Assembly (NCBI GenBank): GCA_032622095.1
Contig: CP136062.1
Coordinates: 226,194,578-226,258,577 of the forward strand
Source of the DNA: Siphonodentalium dalli
Lineage: Eukaryota > Mollusca > Scaphopoda > Gadilida > Siphonodentaliidae
Length of the DNA: 64,000 nt
Direction of reading: 5' to 3'
Shown here in pieces: positions 20,658 to 31,275 of the stretch (its first letter is position 1; each line of letters opens with the position of its first letter). Position numbers and translations under genes: made by a program. The notes beneath the pieces are model-generated. The model saw nothing but the letters and a program-made list of their open reading frames with translations, was not told the origin of the DNA and did not search any database.

Positions 20658-21199
20658 GTCAACGCAGGGGGGGGGGGGGTCGGAAAAAGATTTCAGGCAC
20701 GTATGGCATTTTTTCCCTTTCGATCATTTTTTGTACCCACTCACCCCCACTGCCAATTTTTTTTTCGTTTTCGGCAGTTTTTTCCGACTATTTTTTGACA
20801 CCCGCTTTTAACACTAAAACAGAGATTTGCGGGGGGAAATTCACTGTAAACAGCTGTATATGAATTTCTGTGCATACTATTTATCATGGATGTTAACATG
20901 GACATGTAAATAAGAATGAGTCATTTTGAGGTCATTCGGCCAAAAAAACATGGCTGCCAGCGGCCATCTTGGATTTCAAAATTTGCAACAAAATACAACA
21001 CGATAACTGCCTGCAGTCAGTTTACCAGTTAGAGTTACATTATTTCTCTCATTCAAAGTGGTTTTGAAGCCCAACTCATTGCCAAAACACTAAAAAAACA
21101 GTAGGAAATTTTTAGTTGCGGAAAAAATTGCTTGTTGGTGGGTGGTCCACCCCGGCATACGTGCCGGAATTTTTGTTTTTCACCCCCTCCTGGTCAACG
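20658..21199. mobile_element. Poly-G-ended element with 7-bp target duplication, copy 2 (inverted)
   Basis: Element 20,665-21,192 (528 bp) from CAGGGGGGGGGGGGTCGG to TTTTCACCCCCTCCTG, flanked by GTCAACG at 20,658-20,664 and 21,193-21,199. Its interior is the reverse complement of 17,542-18,067, with the same CATGGCTGCCAGCGGCCATC and ACAGCTGTATATGAATTTCT blocks. A different 7-mer is duplicated here, which supports a true 7-bp rule. Confidence 0.9.
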
Positions 21200-21235
21200 A
21201 GGTAAAAACAATCAGGATTAAGGAATTTCAGGATC

Positions 21236-21668
21236 ATGTCTGAATTTAGTGTGCCTGTCAGTGACTTTTGTGATGCTATCCCACACAGTGGGCTAGCATC
21301 ATTAAATTCACCCTCTGGGGACCTCATTCTGCTTAGGCCTCATCTTCTCTGGAAAGTTTATTTATTATCAAATTTCTATAGAAACTTCTTCACATAGATT
21401 CTATTTCTTTTTTAGATTAGTTTCTTTGTATCCCCAAATTGGCAGGCGACACATTGCATAGTCGAGGTTCCCAATGGGTGTACATCACAATATTCACCAT
21501 TTGGAAACTTCAATCTGAGTCTATGTCTCTCATAGCAGATGAGGCCTAAGCAGAAAAAAGTACCCAGAGGGTGAATTTGGTGACGCTAGCCCGCTATGTG
21601 GGATAGCATCACTAAATTCACCCTCTGGGGACCTCATTCTGCAAATGACAAGTACACTAAACATCTAA
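21236..21668. mobile_element. Family E element, nearly complete
   Basis: TGTCTGAATTTAGTGTGCCT start (part of the first hairpin arm deleted), middle with GGCAGGCGACACATTGCATA (inverted relative to the 10.2-kb copy), second hairpin 21,550-21,640, and end AATGACAAGTACACTAAAC. Confidence 0.8.
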
Positions 21669-21714
21669 AGTGCTAAAGATCTTCTCTGGAGTTTTTTACT
21701 TGAATCTTTGCTGC

Positions 21715-21810
21715 TATAATACTCAGCCTGGGACGGAAGGAAATGAATTCTATAATCCAGAAGGAGAAAAGATATTCACGGAGGGTCACAAGGGACAAAT
21801 TTTTGACTTT
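21715..21810 (+). repeat. Short dispersed repeat, paired with 24,355-24,430
   Basis: GACGGAAGGAAATGAATTCT and CGGAGGGTCACAAGGGACAA recur at 24,362-24,427. The ~80-base match suggests a dispersed element or segmental copy. Neither copy shows a convincing reading frame. 21,870-22,085 holds nothing recognised. Confidence 0.65.
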
Positions 21811-22339
21811 GTGGGCGATTTTGCTTTGAAGTCGCATACAATTATAGAATTTCTCCCGGGTAATTAATTTAATGTTTATTGCGATATCGGCTCAAAAAAA
21901 GCATGCAATCTCGAGCTGGGACAACCCCAGAATGTGAAGTAGATTATTGAGAAACAAGTATTAACAAAGAAATGTATTCCCTGCCTTAATTGTTTGTTCA
22001 ATGTTATGAAGTTCCCTGTCAGAACGTGTCAGAACATCAAAAAGTTCATAGGTTTTGTACTGGTGGAATATAATCTCTACGGCCGTTAAAGATACGGTAA
22101 GCATTGGCAGTGGGTATTGCTGTTAAAATAGTCACATATGTTAAAATCGCCATAAACAGAAAGAATAGTATATTATAGACAAATTTTGTTCTTATACCAA
22201 TCATAAATATCGCGTAAATTGCATGTTATTGTCATGTTAGTACTCTGTGTTATGTAAACAAACGCCATGTTATGTAAACAAACAGTACATAAAGGTTATG
22301 TGATAAGCTAAACACTCAACACCGGGGAGACCCCACTAA

Positions 22340-22600
22340 GTGAACTTATTATTACTATCATCATCATCATCGTCTTCACCACCGTCATCATCATTTATAT
22401 CGTCATTATCAGCATCATAATCAACGAAATGGAAACCACCTTCGGTGTCAGCATTGTCACACCATCGCTATCATCATAATCATAATAATAATCCTCATCA
22501 TCACTACCATTAACAACATCGCCATCGTTGATAACACACACATCATCATGCATCATTTATCATGAAACTCATCTCCATCGCCATCACCACTAACCTCATC
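22340..22600. repeat. (ATC)n-rich imperfect microsatellite
   Basis: Runs of ATC/CATCAT broken by CACC and GTC triplets. Confidence 0.85.
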
Positions 22601-23552
22601 ATATTCATCATGTGTACATATATGTAGATATATCCACCAACCTCATCATATTCACCATATGTACATATATGTAGATATATCTACTAACCTCATCATATTC
22701 ATCATGTGTACATATATGTAGATATATCCACCAACCTCATCATATTCATCATGTGTACATATTATGTAGATATATCCACCAACCTCATCATATTCATCAT
22801 GTGTACATATATGTAGATATATCCACCAACCTCATCATATTCATCATGTGTACATATATGTAGATATATCTACTAACCTCATCATATTCACCATGTGTAC
22901 ATATATGTAGATACTAGAAGGTGACCCGACTTCGTCCGGGCTTTGACCTTGAATTGGCCATTTTGAAGGTCAAGGTCAATTGGGGTCATGATTTGACCAG
23001 TCCAAAAACACTGCCCGGACAAAAGTACCCGACAAACGTGCCCGTCGAAATCCATCCGGCTTTACCCGATTTGACCTTGAATTGATCATTTTGAAGGTCA
23101 AGGTCTGGTCGGGGTCACGATTGGACCCGTCCAAAACAATCAGTGGACAAAAGTAACCCCACGTATCAAATTTCGTCGAAATCCCATCAAAATTGGCGAT
23201 TTGACCTTGAAGTTACCCGATTTCAAGGTCAAGGTCACGTCGCACGGGCAAATGAATATGCTTAAGAGACTCGCCATAAGAAAGTACCCCCACATACCAA
23301 GTTTCATCGAAATCCCGTGATATTCGGGCGTTTGACCTTGAAATTACCCGATATCAAGGTCACGTCGCACGGACAAATTAATAGGCCTATGCCAGTTCTC
23401 GGCCGAAAATACCCCCCACATACCAAGTTTCTTTCGAGTCCATCGCGAACACACAGACACACAGACAGACAGATCTTCCAAAATATATAATAGATATCCA
23501 CCAACCTCATCATATTCACCATGTGTACATATATGTAGATATATCCAGTGTC
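22600..23552. repeat. 47-bp minisatellite, about 7-8 units, split by an insertion
   Basis: Unit CTCATCATATTCATCATGTG, then TACATATATGTAGATATATC, then CACCAAC. Six or so units run from 22,600 to 22,915 and one more after the insertion (23,496-23,550). Alternating units carry CACC/TACT and TTCATC/TTCACC differences. Confidence 0.88.
22916..23495 (+). mobile_element. Dispersed element with CTAG start and ACAGACAG tail
   Basis: Starts CTAGAAGGTGACCCGACTTC (a GC hairpin, CCCGACTTCGTCCGGGC) and ends ACACACAGACACACAGACAG, ATCTTCCAAAATATATAATA. It sits inside a minisatellite unit. A second element of this style (62,976-63,350) shares CCCGACGTTGTCCGGGC and an ACAAACAAAC tail. The body is four diverged units of ~110-125 bp, each with TTTGACCTTGAA and TTCAAGGTCAAGGTC. 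It may be a SINE-like element or a retroelement tail; the class is not certain. Confidence 0.7.
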
Positions 23553-23928
23553 GGATATTGACATCAATTACTATGATTCAGCATTATTGATTCATATTTC
23601 TGTACATATCGATTATTTGTTACATGCTTTATAAATCTTCATATACTGGAGGAAATAAAGATATAATAATAATATTTGGGTGTTGAACGGTCACCATGAA
23701 TCACTCTCCTAAAAGATGCCACGATGTTGAGTGTTTTGCTTATCACGAGTTCACTATTTACGTGTTGTATATAAATAAACGCTCGGCTCACGCAAAGTGT
23801 GTTTTGTGGATAATATCGCATTCAGATTATCATTATTCTATACTATTAGTATATTCTTGGGGGAATTTTCATAATTTGGTGACTTGTTATTTCTAAATTA
23901 TAACCTATAACGAAGGTCATCCGAGCCT

Positions 23929-24326
23929 TTAACCCTTTACCCAACAAATCGGCCAAAAACGGCCAAATAAAGCTGCAACAGCCTAAATTATCTTGGGTCT
24001 GTCTCAATAAAACCATACAAATATGGATATCATTGGAACCGGCTCATTGACCACATTGTGATGGTTACAGTTATGCCCTGTGACAATGCATTCTCTTATA
24101 TATGCGAGTCGACCATAGGTCGCCTCGCATATATAAGAGAATGCATTGGCCTAAAAAAATCTTTTTTTAACACTTTTTACCATTTTTTCTTACATTCTTT
24201 AACAATTTTAAATTTTTTAATGTGTTAAGCCAATGCATTCTCTTATATATGCGAGGCGACCTATGGTCGACTCGCATATATAAGAGAATGCATTGGCACA
24301 GGGCCGTTCTGTTGGGTAAAGGGTTA
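23929..24326. mobile_element. Family C TTAA element, complete
   Basis: TTAA-CCCTTTACCCAACAAATC at 23,929; GGCCAAAAACGGCC; then two copies of the shared palindrome in opposite loop orientation (24,088-24,152 and 24,233-24,298) separated by an A/T-rich spacer. It ends TTCTGTTGGGTAAAGGG-TTAA at 24,326. 398 bp, no coding capacity. Inserted at the terminal TTAA of the family H copy. Confidence 0.9.
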
Positions 24327-24354
24327 ACTAGAGTAGAGATTCATGTCATGATCT

Positions 24355-24430
24355 AAGCCAAGAGACGGAAGGAAATGAATTCTAACCCAGAATCAGAGAA
24401 AACATTTACGGAGGGTCACAGGGGACAAAT
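24355..24430 (+). repeat. Short dispersed repeat, paired with 21,715-21,810
   Basis: Second copy of the GACGGAAGGAAATGAATTCT / GGAGGGTCACAGGGGACAA segment. Confidence 0.65.
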
Positions 24431-24711
24431 TTGTAAAAACAAAGTTTATAGATAAAGCAACTGATTGGTGGAAATTGGTCACAGAGTTTCCAATAAATGC
24501 TGACAATTAATAAATATATGATAAACCACGGAAGAAGTAAGACTCCCAAATGGTTTTGGTCAATCAGCGAAATTAATTTAGCCGTCAGAATGGAATTGTA
24601 ACAGTACTGAGGCGACATCTCAGGAGGACCAGTGTAATGCGTAATGGCCACTAGACGAATGGGAATCATGACAAAAACAAATAAACTAAAATGGAGATAG
24701 TACAGCTCCAA
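24406..24711 (-). other. Hydrophobic exon-like open frame, unrecognised
   Basis: About 100 codons on the minus strand with two hydrophobic segments: one ending FVFVMIPIRLVA, and HLGVLLLPWFIIYLLIVSIY after a CYNSILTAKLISL stretch. A polypyrimidine-AG (CTCCATTTTAG) lies just inside the upstream side. The spacing is loosely like membrane helices of a receptor, but no diagnostic motif is present. The 3' end runs into the dispersed repeat at 24,355-24,430. Its upstream flank (24,668-24,735) is duplicated at 25,770-25,835 without the frame. A fragment of a membrane protein gene or a chance frame are both possible. Confidence 0.2.
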
Positions 24712-25076
24712 TTAAGGTGATGTATTACAATGACCTTAGGTCCTCGTGGTAAAATAGAAATAGAACTCTAAGTGTCTAAAATGATCAATATGGCAAACGT
24801 TTAGGGAGTCATAAATCGAAAGCTAGCAACTGACGAAGTTTTCTGGTGAAATTTCTATCTGCAAACAGCTCCTGGATCATGCCTCACAACTTTTATTATG
24901 ATGGACGATGAAATCAGTACAAATTGGGCAACACAACCATACAAACACCCCCATTTCTTTAATCTCACAGCTAATAACCTTCGTTACTCTTCCAACACGA
25001 TATACATACACCTATTTTATACATACATCACATGAAAAATTATATATATAATGACAGTATAATCAGCTGTTTTACT

Positions 25077-25585
25077 ATCCCGCAGGGCTGGCGATCTAGA
25101 AAATCCAGGAGGGCTATTAATAGCCCTCCTAGATTTGCCTAGGAGGGCTATGGCCCTCCTCAACTTTTACAGTTTTGATATTTTACCTGAGTTAATACTC
25201 AGGCCTGGTGGTTTGATAATTTCAAGAGGGCTGAAAATTAATATCCCTCTTGGGTTGCCTTAGAAGGGCTAATATTAGCCCACCTAGACTTAACCCCCTT
25301 CTTCTATTGAATTCATGTTATCTGTACAGTGGAATTGAGTGGATATTTCTAGTGGCATTGAACACTGTTTGGTTCTTTGTTGATGAGAACTTACCAGAAG
25401 ATGTCAGAGATGAGGAGAAAGTTTTTGTTATATGTCCTAACTGGTTAATTTCACAAAATGAATTTCATGTTGGCAAGATTTGACCGGCTTTAGGGGGGCT
25501 GAAAATAGCCCTCCTGGAGTCAATGTTGCGAGGGCTGTTGGAGGGCTATCAAATAGCCCTCCTCAGATTTCCAGGCCTGATCCCG
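25077..25585. mobile_element. Element with CAGG..CTGG inverted ends and ATCCCG flanks
   Basis: Element 25,083-25,579 (497 bp) opens CAGGGCTGGCGATCTAG and closes TCAGATTTCCAGGCCTG, with ATCCCG on both sides (25,077-25,082; 25,580-25,585). Subterminal regions are packed with AGGAGGGCTAT / ATAGCCCTCCT in both orientations. CAGG ends fit hAT-like elements, although only 6 bp of flank agree. Confidence 0.72.
25318..25483 (+). pseudogene. Coding-like fragment inside the 25.1-kb element
   Basis: About 55 codons ending in TGA at 25,483: a hydrophobic run EWIFLVALNTVWFFVDENL followed by EDVRDEEKVFVICPNWLI. Composition is protein-like, unlike the repetitive flanks. Domain not recognised with confidence. 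It sits between the inverted ends, so it may be captured or leftover element coding sequence. Confidence 0.25.
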
Positions 25586-25764
25586 TATTACTTTCTTGAA
25601 TAGCCGAGGGTTCGCTCTCGGTTACCAGTCGACCCTTCATACTAGTATTTTCCTGCTAGTGTGGGGGATGGGGGGGGGGGGGGGATGGCGGTGTGGTGAA
25701 TGTACACCCTGTTTTAAGTTATTAGGTCTGACATCACCTTTGCCATGCTGGCAAAAACTATAAA

Positions 25765-26095
25765 ACATGACCAAAACAAATACACTTAAATGGAGATAGC
25801 ACAGCAGCAATTAAGATGATGTATTACACTTGCTTGTTGTGGAAGTCCCTCCTTTAGGTGAGGAGCACCCCATTAATTGGGTATATAAAATAACGGTAGT
25901 AAAAAAAACATCTAATAAATCTGTCATAATGATAAAAAGGTTGTTAAAATATTGGTGATAGTGAGTTAAGAGATTATTTCTGTGTGTATATCAACACATA
26001 ATGCTTTTGAGTTGAGCTTCCATATATACATATATGTACACGTATATTTTTGTTTTGTTTTTAAAATTACTATTACAACGAACTTAGGTCCTCAT
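25765..26095 (+). repeat. Partial copy of 24,668-24,745
   Basis: ACATGACCAAAACAAATACA, AAATGGAGATAGCACAGC and AATTAAGATGATGTATTACA match 24,668-24,730. The next block (ACTTAGGTCCTC) appears at 26,081 after ~250 unrelated bases, so the copy is split or rearranged. 26,096-26,330 holds nothing recognised. Confidence 0.6.
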
Positions 26096-26337
26096 GTTAA
26101 TGGTCAGACGCACATTTTGCCTAAATGTTCTGGTATTTCAAAATAGTTTTTCTCAAAATCTGTCCGAAATTTATTTGAGAAATTTGGTACAAGCGATTAT
26201 TGTGACAAAATATTTCAGAATCATCAAACCATTGGATATTTTAACCTCATTTACTTTACTTTTATGGCATGAAAAATATATAAAATTTCACTTGGTTAAA
26301 TGTTTTTCAAATGGTTAAATGACATAACATGAAATGG

Positions 26338-26712
26338 GGAGAGCTTTCCGATGAATGCAGCAAGGCATATTTTAGTCGATTATTTAGGACATTACTGTAG
26401 ACAAGGAACTTTTCCATAAAGGCAGTCCATCCTGGTATTCTATGGTCAATTCTTCTTTGACAAGATTCAACAAAAAACGTAGAAACATTGAATGTAGACA
26501 ACTTGGAGGACCCTATATTATATTCTTACAAGGCAGATATAGACAAAAAACTTGAGACCTATTCACAAGATGTTACAATGGAAAACAAAGTTTATTTGTT
26601 TGGAAAAATCTACAAGGAGTTCAAAACTCAAACTCACTGAGAGCTTTCCATTGAATGGCAGCAAGCCATATTTCCGACTAAATCCTGAAAAATTACCCAT
26701 AATTCTGCTGTG
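26338..26712. mobile_element. Broken family D hairpin around a coding fragment
   Basis: 26,338-26,395 is a shortened D right arm ending CATTACTG-TA; 26,638-26,712 is the other D arm (CTGAGAGCTTTCCATTGAAT ... ATTCTGCTGTGG). Between them lies the coding fragment described next. The D arm ends at its TTAA, where a family C element begins. Confidence 0.75.
26400..26637 (+). pseudogene. Unidentified coding fragment, copy 1 of 3
   Basis: Reads as protein in two overlapping frames separated by a one-base A insertion near 26,472: first KAVHPG.., in the frame of the other copies DKELFHKGSPSWYSMV, then NVETLNVDNLEDPILYSYK and MENKVYLFGKIYKEFK, ending at a TGA just before the D arm. The 31.4- and 33.6-kb copies (minus strand) keep the same residues in different stretches and have other frameshifts, so an ancestral frame existed. 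I do not recognise the family. It could be an exon of a host gene carried by the D element or a piece of a larger transposon. Confidence 0.55.
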
Positions 26713-27113
26713 GTTAACCCTTTACCCAACAAACTGGCCAAAACCGGCCAAATAAAGCTTCAACAGCCTAAAATATCTTCGGTCTGTCTCAATAGAACCA
26801 TACAAATATGGATATCATTGGAACCGGCTCATTGACCACATTGTGATGGTTACAGTTATACCCTGTGCCAATGCATTCTCTTATATATGCGAGTCGACCA
26901 TAGGTCGCCTCGCATATATAAGAGAATGCATTGGCCTAAAAAAAATCTTTTTTAAACACTTTTTACCATTTTTTCTTACATTCTTTAACAATTTTATAAT
27001 TTTTAATGTGTTAAGCCAATGCATTCTCTTATATATGCGAGGCGACCTATGGTCGACTCGCATATATAAGAGAATGCATTGGCACAGGGCCCTTCTGTTG
27101 GGTAAAGGGTTAA
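26713..27113. mobile_element. Family C TTAA element, complete, inserted in a D arm
   Basis: TTAA-CCCTTTACCCAACAAACT at 26,713, two palindromes (26,870-26,936; 27,016-27,082), end TTCTGTTGGGTAAAGGG-TTAA at 27,110-27,113. The left junction ...TTCTGCTGTGG-TTAA is the TTAA of a D right arm. The distal D piece beyond the insertion is not found. Confidence 0.9.
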
Positions 27114-27147
27114 AGGGTCATATACTTCAGGCATGATGAACAGCTAT

Positions 27148-27198
27148 CTCACAAAACAAGGTCGAAACAAGGTCGAAACAAGGTCGAAACAAGGTCGA
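27148..27198. repeat. 11-bp tandem repeat x 4
   Basis: AAGGTCGAAAC repeated four times. 27,199-27,440 holds nothing recognised. Confidence 0.85.
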
Positions 27199-27444
27199 GC
27201 TAAATTCACAACATTTATTTAGTGTCCCATTTTTTTTTATAAACCTGATTGCGTTAGACATGCATTTGCTTCTATAATAATAAGATGAATCAAGACTTCT
27301 AGAGAATGTTTTTTGTTTCCGCAACCCGATCGTATTAGACAAGGAACTGTTCCAATGGTAATGCAATGAGGGAATCAACCAGATACAGCCGAGCTAACAA
27401 TTAAATTATCTCCCTACGAGTGCACATTGGTGTATGTTCGAAAT

Positions 27445-27686
27445 GGCACATGAAGGGAGCTGTCTGGTGCAGCATTAAATATCTTGTACCAATGCATTAT
27501 CTTAGACATACAAGTATCCCATGGGAATTAAGCCTCGCATATACAAGAGAATGCACTGGCTTACAAGGTCAATTTAAATATTGTTAGGTCAATGTATTCC
27601 CTTATATATGCGAGGCTCCCTATGGGCAACTCGTATATATTAGAGAATGCATTGGCACAAGGTTTTCACAGTCATGGAAGGGTTAA
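27445..27686. mobile_element. Family A element, left end damaged
   Basis: CATGAAGGGAGCTGTCTGGT (no TTAA), two palindromes, and right end CAGTCATGGAAGGG-TTAA at 27,683-27,686 (part of the right subterminal region deleted). Confidence 0.8.
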
Positions 27687-27756
27687 TATAATGTTTTTAT
27701 TGTTCCATGTTAGGAAGCTATAGGTGTGTAGAAAATGAGAGGATACTCCTTACATA

Positions 27757-27969
27757 CAGTAATGCTCTAATTAATCGACCTCTTAACCACAGCAGAATTA
27801 TGGGTAACTTTTCAGGATTTAGTCGGAAATATGGCCTGTTGCCATTCATTGGAAAGCTCTCGCCGAGAGCTTTCTGATGAATGGCAACAAGCCATATTTC
27901 CGACTAAATCCTGAAAAGTTACCCACAATTCTGCTGCGGTTAAGGAGTCGATTAATTAGAGCATTACTG
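27757..27969. mobile_element. Family D hairpin, complete
   Basis: TA-CAGTAATGCTCTAATTAATC ... GATTAATTAGAGCATTACTG-TA, 213 bp, loop CCG. The terminal variant GCTCTAATTAAT is mirrored exactly in the right arm; inner arms differ at a few sites. Confidence 0.9.
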
Positions 27970-27984
27970 TAGTTGCTGGCTAGT

Positions 27985-28545
27985 ACCATGCTGTCATAAG
28001 AATACACTCTATAATTTTGTCACCGAGATGACACATGCAAATGAAATGTGTCACAGAAATGATAATGTATAGCTAATAGCATCAGTTTCGTCACTGAAAT
28101 GAGCATTGATGAGTGAATAAAATAATATCAAAATGGCCAACTATTCTTTATGGCAATCAAGATGAATACATACACACAAGGGTTGATGTGGGGATATTAT
28201 ATTGAATAGACTTAAGAAAATTACATAATAATATTTTTATAGCACCTATCCCCCCCCGTAAGGGCTCTAAGCGCTTTAGACATAATATAAATACACAACA
28301 AATTCCTGATGACATCAAATCTGCATCACTGAAATGACACTGATAGAAAGTACGGTATTATTTTGATAAACTTTTTTTCTTGTTTCCTCGAATTCAGTGG
28401 TATATTCTGCTAAAGTTACAGGCGTCATCGAAAGAACTGTGATGTCATTTAAATGTGCATAAAACAAAACACTACGCCGAACTGCCATAGCAAGGAAACA
28501 GCATTTTTATTCCCCTGTCACCGAAATGACACGGAAATAATATAG
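27985..28545 (-). repeat. Dispersed repeat I, copy 2, extended
   Basis: 27,990-28,215 is the reverse complement of 19,393-19,650. Beyond it, TCACTGAAATGACA-type motifs continue to 28,535 (about 28,018, 28,090, 28,325, 28,515). A CCCCCCCCGTAAGGGCTCTA stretch with AGCGCTTTA lies at 28,252-28,280. Confidence 0.72.
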
Positions 28546-29635
28546 ACAGTAGAAAATTCATGAGATAATTTATTCCAATATTAAGTAGTGGAGAAGGTAT
28601 ACGTTGCTTCCTCAATACCATTGGAAGAAATATCATAGACACTACTTTGGATTGTCTTGTTTGTCATACTCAGGTCAGACATATGCTAAATTTAAATATT
28701 ATATATATAGCAGATATGGCCAGTAGCATGTTATATATACATCTCCGAAACATGCTCTTTGAACATGTCTGGGACTATACAACACACAAGGCGCCTATTT
28801 TTAGAAGCATTAAGTGTAATTGCACTGTCTCAAAAGCTTTTAACTATTATAGTTATATTCAACTACATATAGGTAAATACGGTTATCGTCATTTTGTGAA
28901 TTCGATACAAGAGGCATAACCCCAATATCATATTTGAAAAAATATTCAAAAACAAGGCCATACTAAATCGGTACCATGTTTGATTATGTGACGGTATAAC
29001 ATGTCTCGATCTGTGGGAAATTACTTTATTGAAGAATTATTTGGAGAGCAGGGTGCTAATGGAAAATATTAGATCGACGGGGGTTAAATCGATGGGGCAT
29101 ATCTGGGTGATTGGCGATAGTAGTTCACGCGTGATAAGCATTCACGCATTGATTGATATTTGACTCGATTCAGCACGTCAGTTTCTCGATTGTTCTAAAG
29201 TGTGCTTGAACGTAAACAAGATTTTAGTGCTCATTCTATGTTTAGCTTCTTATGTGCATGGTTGGGCCCACCCTCCCACCCACATTTAGTAACGTAGATC
29301 ATTGAAAAAGTTGATCATCAATACATACGAGAATATAGACTACAAAAGTTCGTTTCATGGCATGATCATGTTTATAGTATGACATAATAGTATAGGTCTT
29401 TTGTGATTATTTAATGATAACATTATATATGATGCGCACAGTTCATGTGAAGCCAATCGTTGACCTGATTTTCTAGATTAAAACTTCGTTATAGAATTCG
29501 TAGTTGTTATTCTATAAATCATTTATGTTTGTTCGAGTGAAACGATCGAGTTAAAACATAATGATTAATCATGATGGTACATGATACAGAAGTCAACTAA
29601 CATTCAATTATTGTTATGAAGAAGCGATTGAGTGC
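28546..29635. other. No recognisable gene (1.1 kb)
   Basis: A/T-rich. The longest frame (28,647-28,919, +) has no recognisable motif and runs over A/T-rich sequence. No repeat family recognised. Confidence 0.5.
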
Positions 29636-29639
29636 ATTG

Positions 29640-30085
29640 AGCCTGCAAATAGCGTGTCTGTCATTTGCAGAATGAGGTCCCCAGAGGGTGAATTTAATGA
29701 TGCTATCCCGCACAGCGGGCTAGCATCACCAAATTCACCCTCTGGAGACCTCATTCTGCTTAGGCCTCATCTTCTGGAAAGTATCTATAGTATCAAATTA
29801 ACATTGTTTTTAGTTACATTTCCCTTCTAGGAAGTTTTTATATCCCCTAATTTGCAGAAGATAAAACTCATAATTGAGGTGCCCAATGGGTGAACATCAC
29901 CAACTTCAACTGGGGAACTTCAATCTGATCCTAGGTCTGCCATATCAGTTGATGGCCTAAGCAGAATGAGGTCCCCAGAGGGTGAATTTAGTGATGCTAG
30001 CCCACTATGCGGGATAGCGTCACTAAATTCACCCTCTGAGGACCTCATTCTGCAAATGACAGACACGGTATTTGCAGGCTTGATT
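29640..30085. mobile_element. Family E element, complete (second subfamily)
   Basis: GCCTGCAAATAGCGTGTCTG start; first hairpin 29,663-29,760; middle with CCCCTAATTTGCAGAAGATA and CATCACCAACTTCAACTGGG; second hairpin 29,958-30,050; end CAGACACGGTATTTGCAGGC. The outer ends are inverted relative to each other. Confidence 0.85.
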
Positions 30086-30600
30086 GAGTGCTCATGTTTA
30101 ATGTCATTTAGAAAGGCATCCTCGTGTAAAAGGTTACAAAATAAATTTTATTGGGAGATTGAAAATATTCTGTAATGTTGCTACGAGTGAATATTTGGCT
30201 GTGCACTACGATGCGCGATCCCATTCTTTCCACAAAAAACAGGGAAATAGTGGATTTAGTACTGTCAAATTCAACTATAATAGTTAAATTCAGGATGTGC
30301 ATGACCTGGTAATTGACACAATATATGTAAGTTTTATTTGGGGCCAATTTCATGGGCATAGCATGATGTTCCAACTTATATCGAATATATATGTCTCAAA
30401 TATTGGCTGCAGTTCAACCTTTTTGTACTTGCAATGCCCTTTGTCACTTAGCTCGAGGTCATGTTTGAACAAGAAACTAGTAACACAGATGAATGTTGAT
30501 ATTGTATATTGTGTGAAATGTGTTGTCAGGTTTGGGGATAATATACTGCCATAGAAGAAAATTGCCAATTTCGAGAGCAACTTCTTAATCAAATCCGTTA
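30086..30600. other. No recognisable gene
   Basis: Sequence between two family E copies; no named feature. Confidence 0.5.
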
Positions 30601-30602
30601 TC

Positions 30603-31018
30603 CTGAGCAAGCCTGAATTTAGTGTGCCTGTCATTTGCAGAATGAGGTCCCCAGAGGTTGAATTTAGTGACGCTATCCCACATGGCGGGCTAGCATCACT
30701 AAATTCACCCTCCGGGGACCTCATTCTGCATGGCCTCATCTACCATGGGAGATATAGACTCAAATTGAAGTTTCCAAATGGTGAATATTGTGATGTACAC
30801 CCATTGGGAACCTTGATTATGCAATGTGTTGTCTGCCAATTTGGGGATATAGAGAAACTAAACTAAAAAAGAAAGAGAATCTATATGAAGAATGAGGTCC
30901 CCAGGGGGTGAATTTAGTGATGCTAGCCCACTATCTGGGATAGCCTCACAAAAATCACCCTCTGGGGACCTCATTCTGCAAAATGACAGGCACACTAATC
31001 TCAGACTTGATTCCGAGA
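30603..31018. mobile_element. Family E element, complete (first subfamily)
   Basis: GCAAGCCTGAATTTAGTGTG start, first hairpin 30,637-30,728, middle with TGCCAATTTGGGGATATAGA, second hairpin 30,890-30,980, end ACAGGCACACTAATCTCAGA then CTTG. Confidence 0.85.
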
Positions 31019-31275
31019 TTCCTCTATCCTGATTGTGTTTACCTCGATGATGAAACATAATTGAATAATGGACATGAGAATTGCTTAATCATTAACTTGG
31101 AAACATGACTTAAATCAATAGAAACACCGTTCAAACTCTTGCATTAAATGCTAGACGTAGGGATTAGAGACCAGACTATGGTGGGGCGCCACCTCCTATT
31201 GAATGAAGCGATAGCTGGTCTCAAGGACAGGAGCACCAAAAGTATGCTTCATGTGTACCCATACCATAGTATGGT

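Larger units (their letters stand above)
22086..23932 (-). mobile_element. Family H element, copy 2, expanded by tandem arrays and an insertion
   Basis: Inverted relative to the 8.6-kb copy: right-type end TTAAAGATACGG at 22,086, left-type end CGAAGGTCATCCGAGCCTTTAA at 23,932. Matching subterminal blocks occur on both sides. Between them lie an ATC-rich microsatellite, a 47-bp array and a 580-bp insertion, which take it to 1.85 kb against 0.8 kb in copy 1. Its terminal TTAA (23,929-23,932) is the site where a family C element begins. Confidence 0.72.

Noticed and set aside
22340-22600. Acidic or histidine-rich coding repeat
   Set aside because: An imperfect ATC microsatellite with stops in every frame over any useful length.
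25250-25483. Complete small gene from an upstream start
   Set aside because: The upstream part is element subterminal repeat (AGGGCTA); only the ~55 distal codons look protein-like, so it is listed as a fragment.
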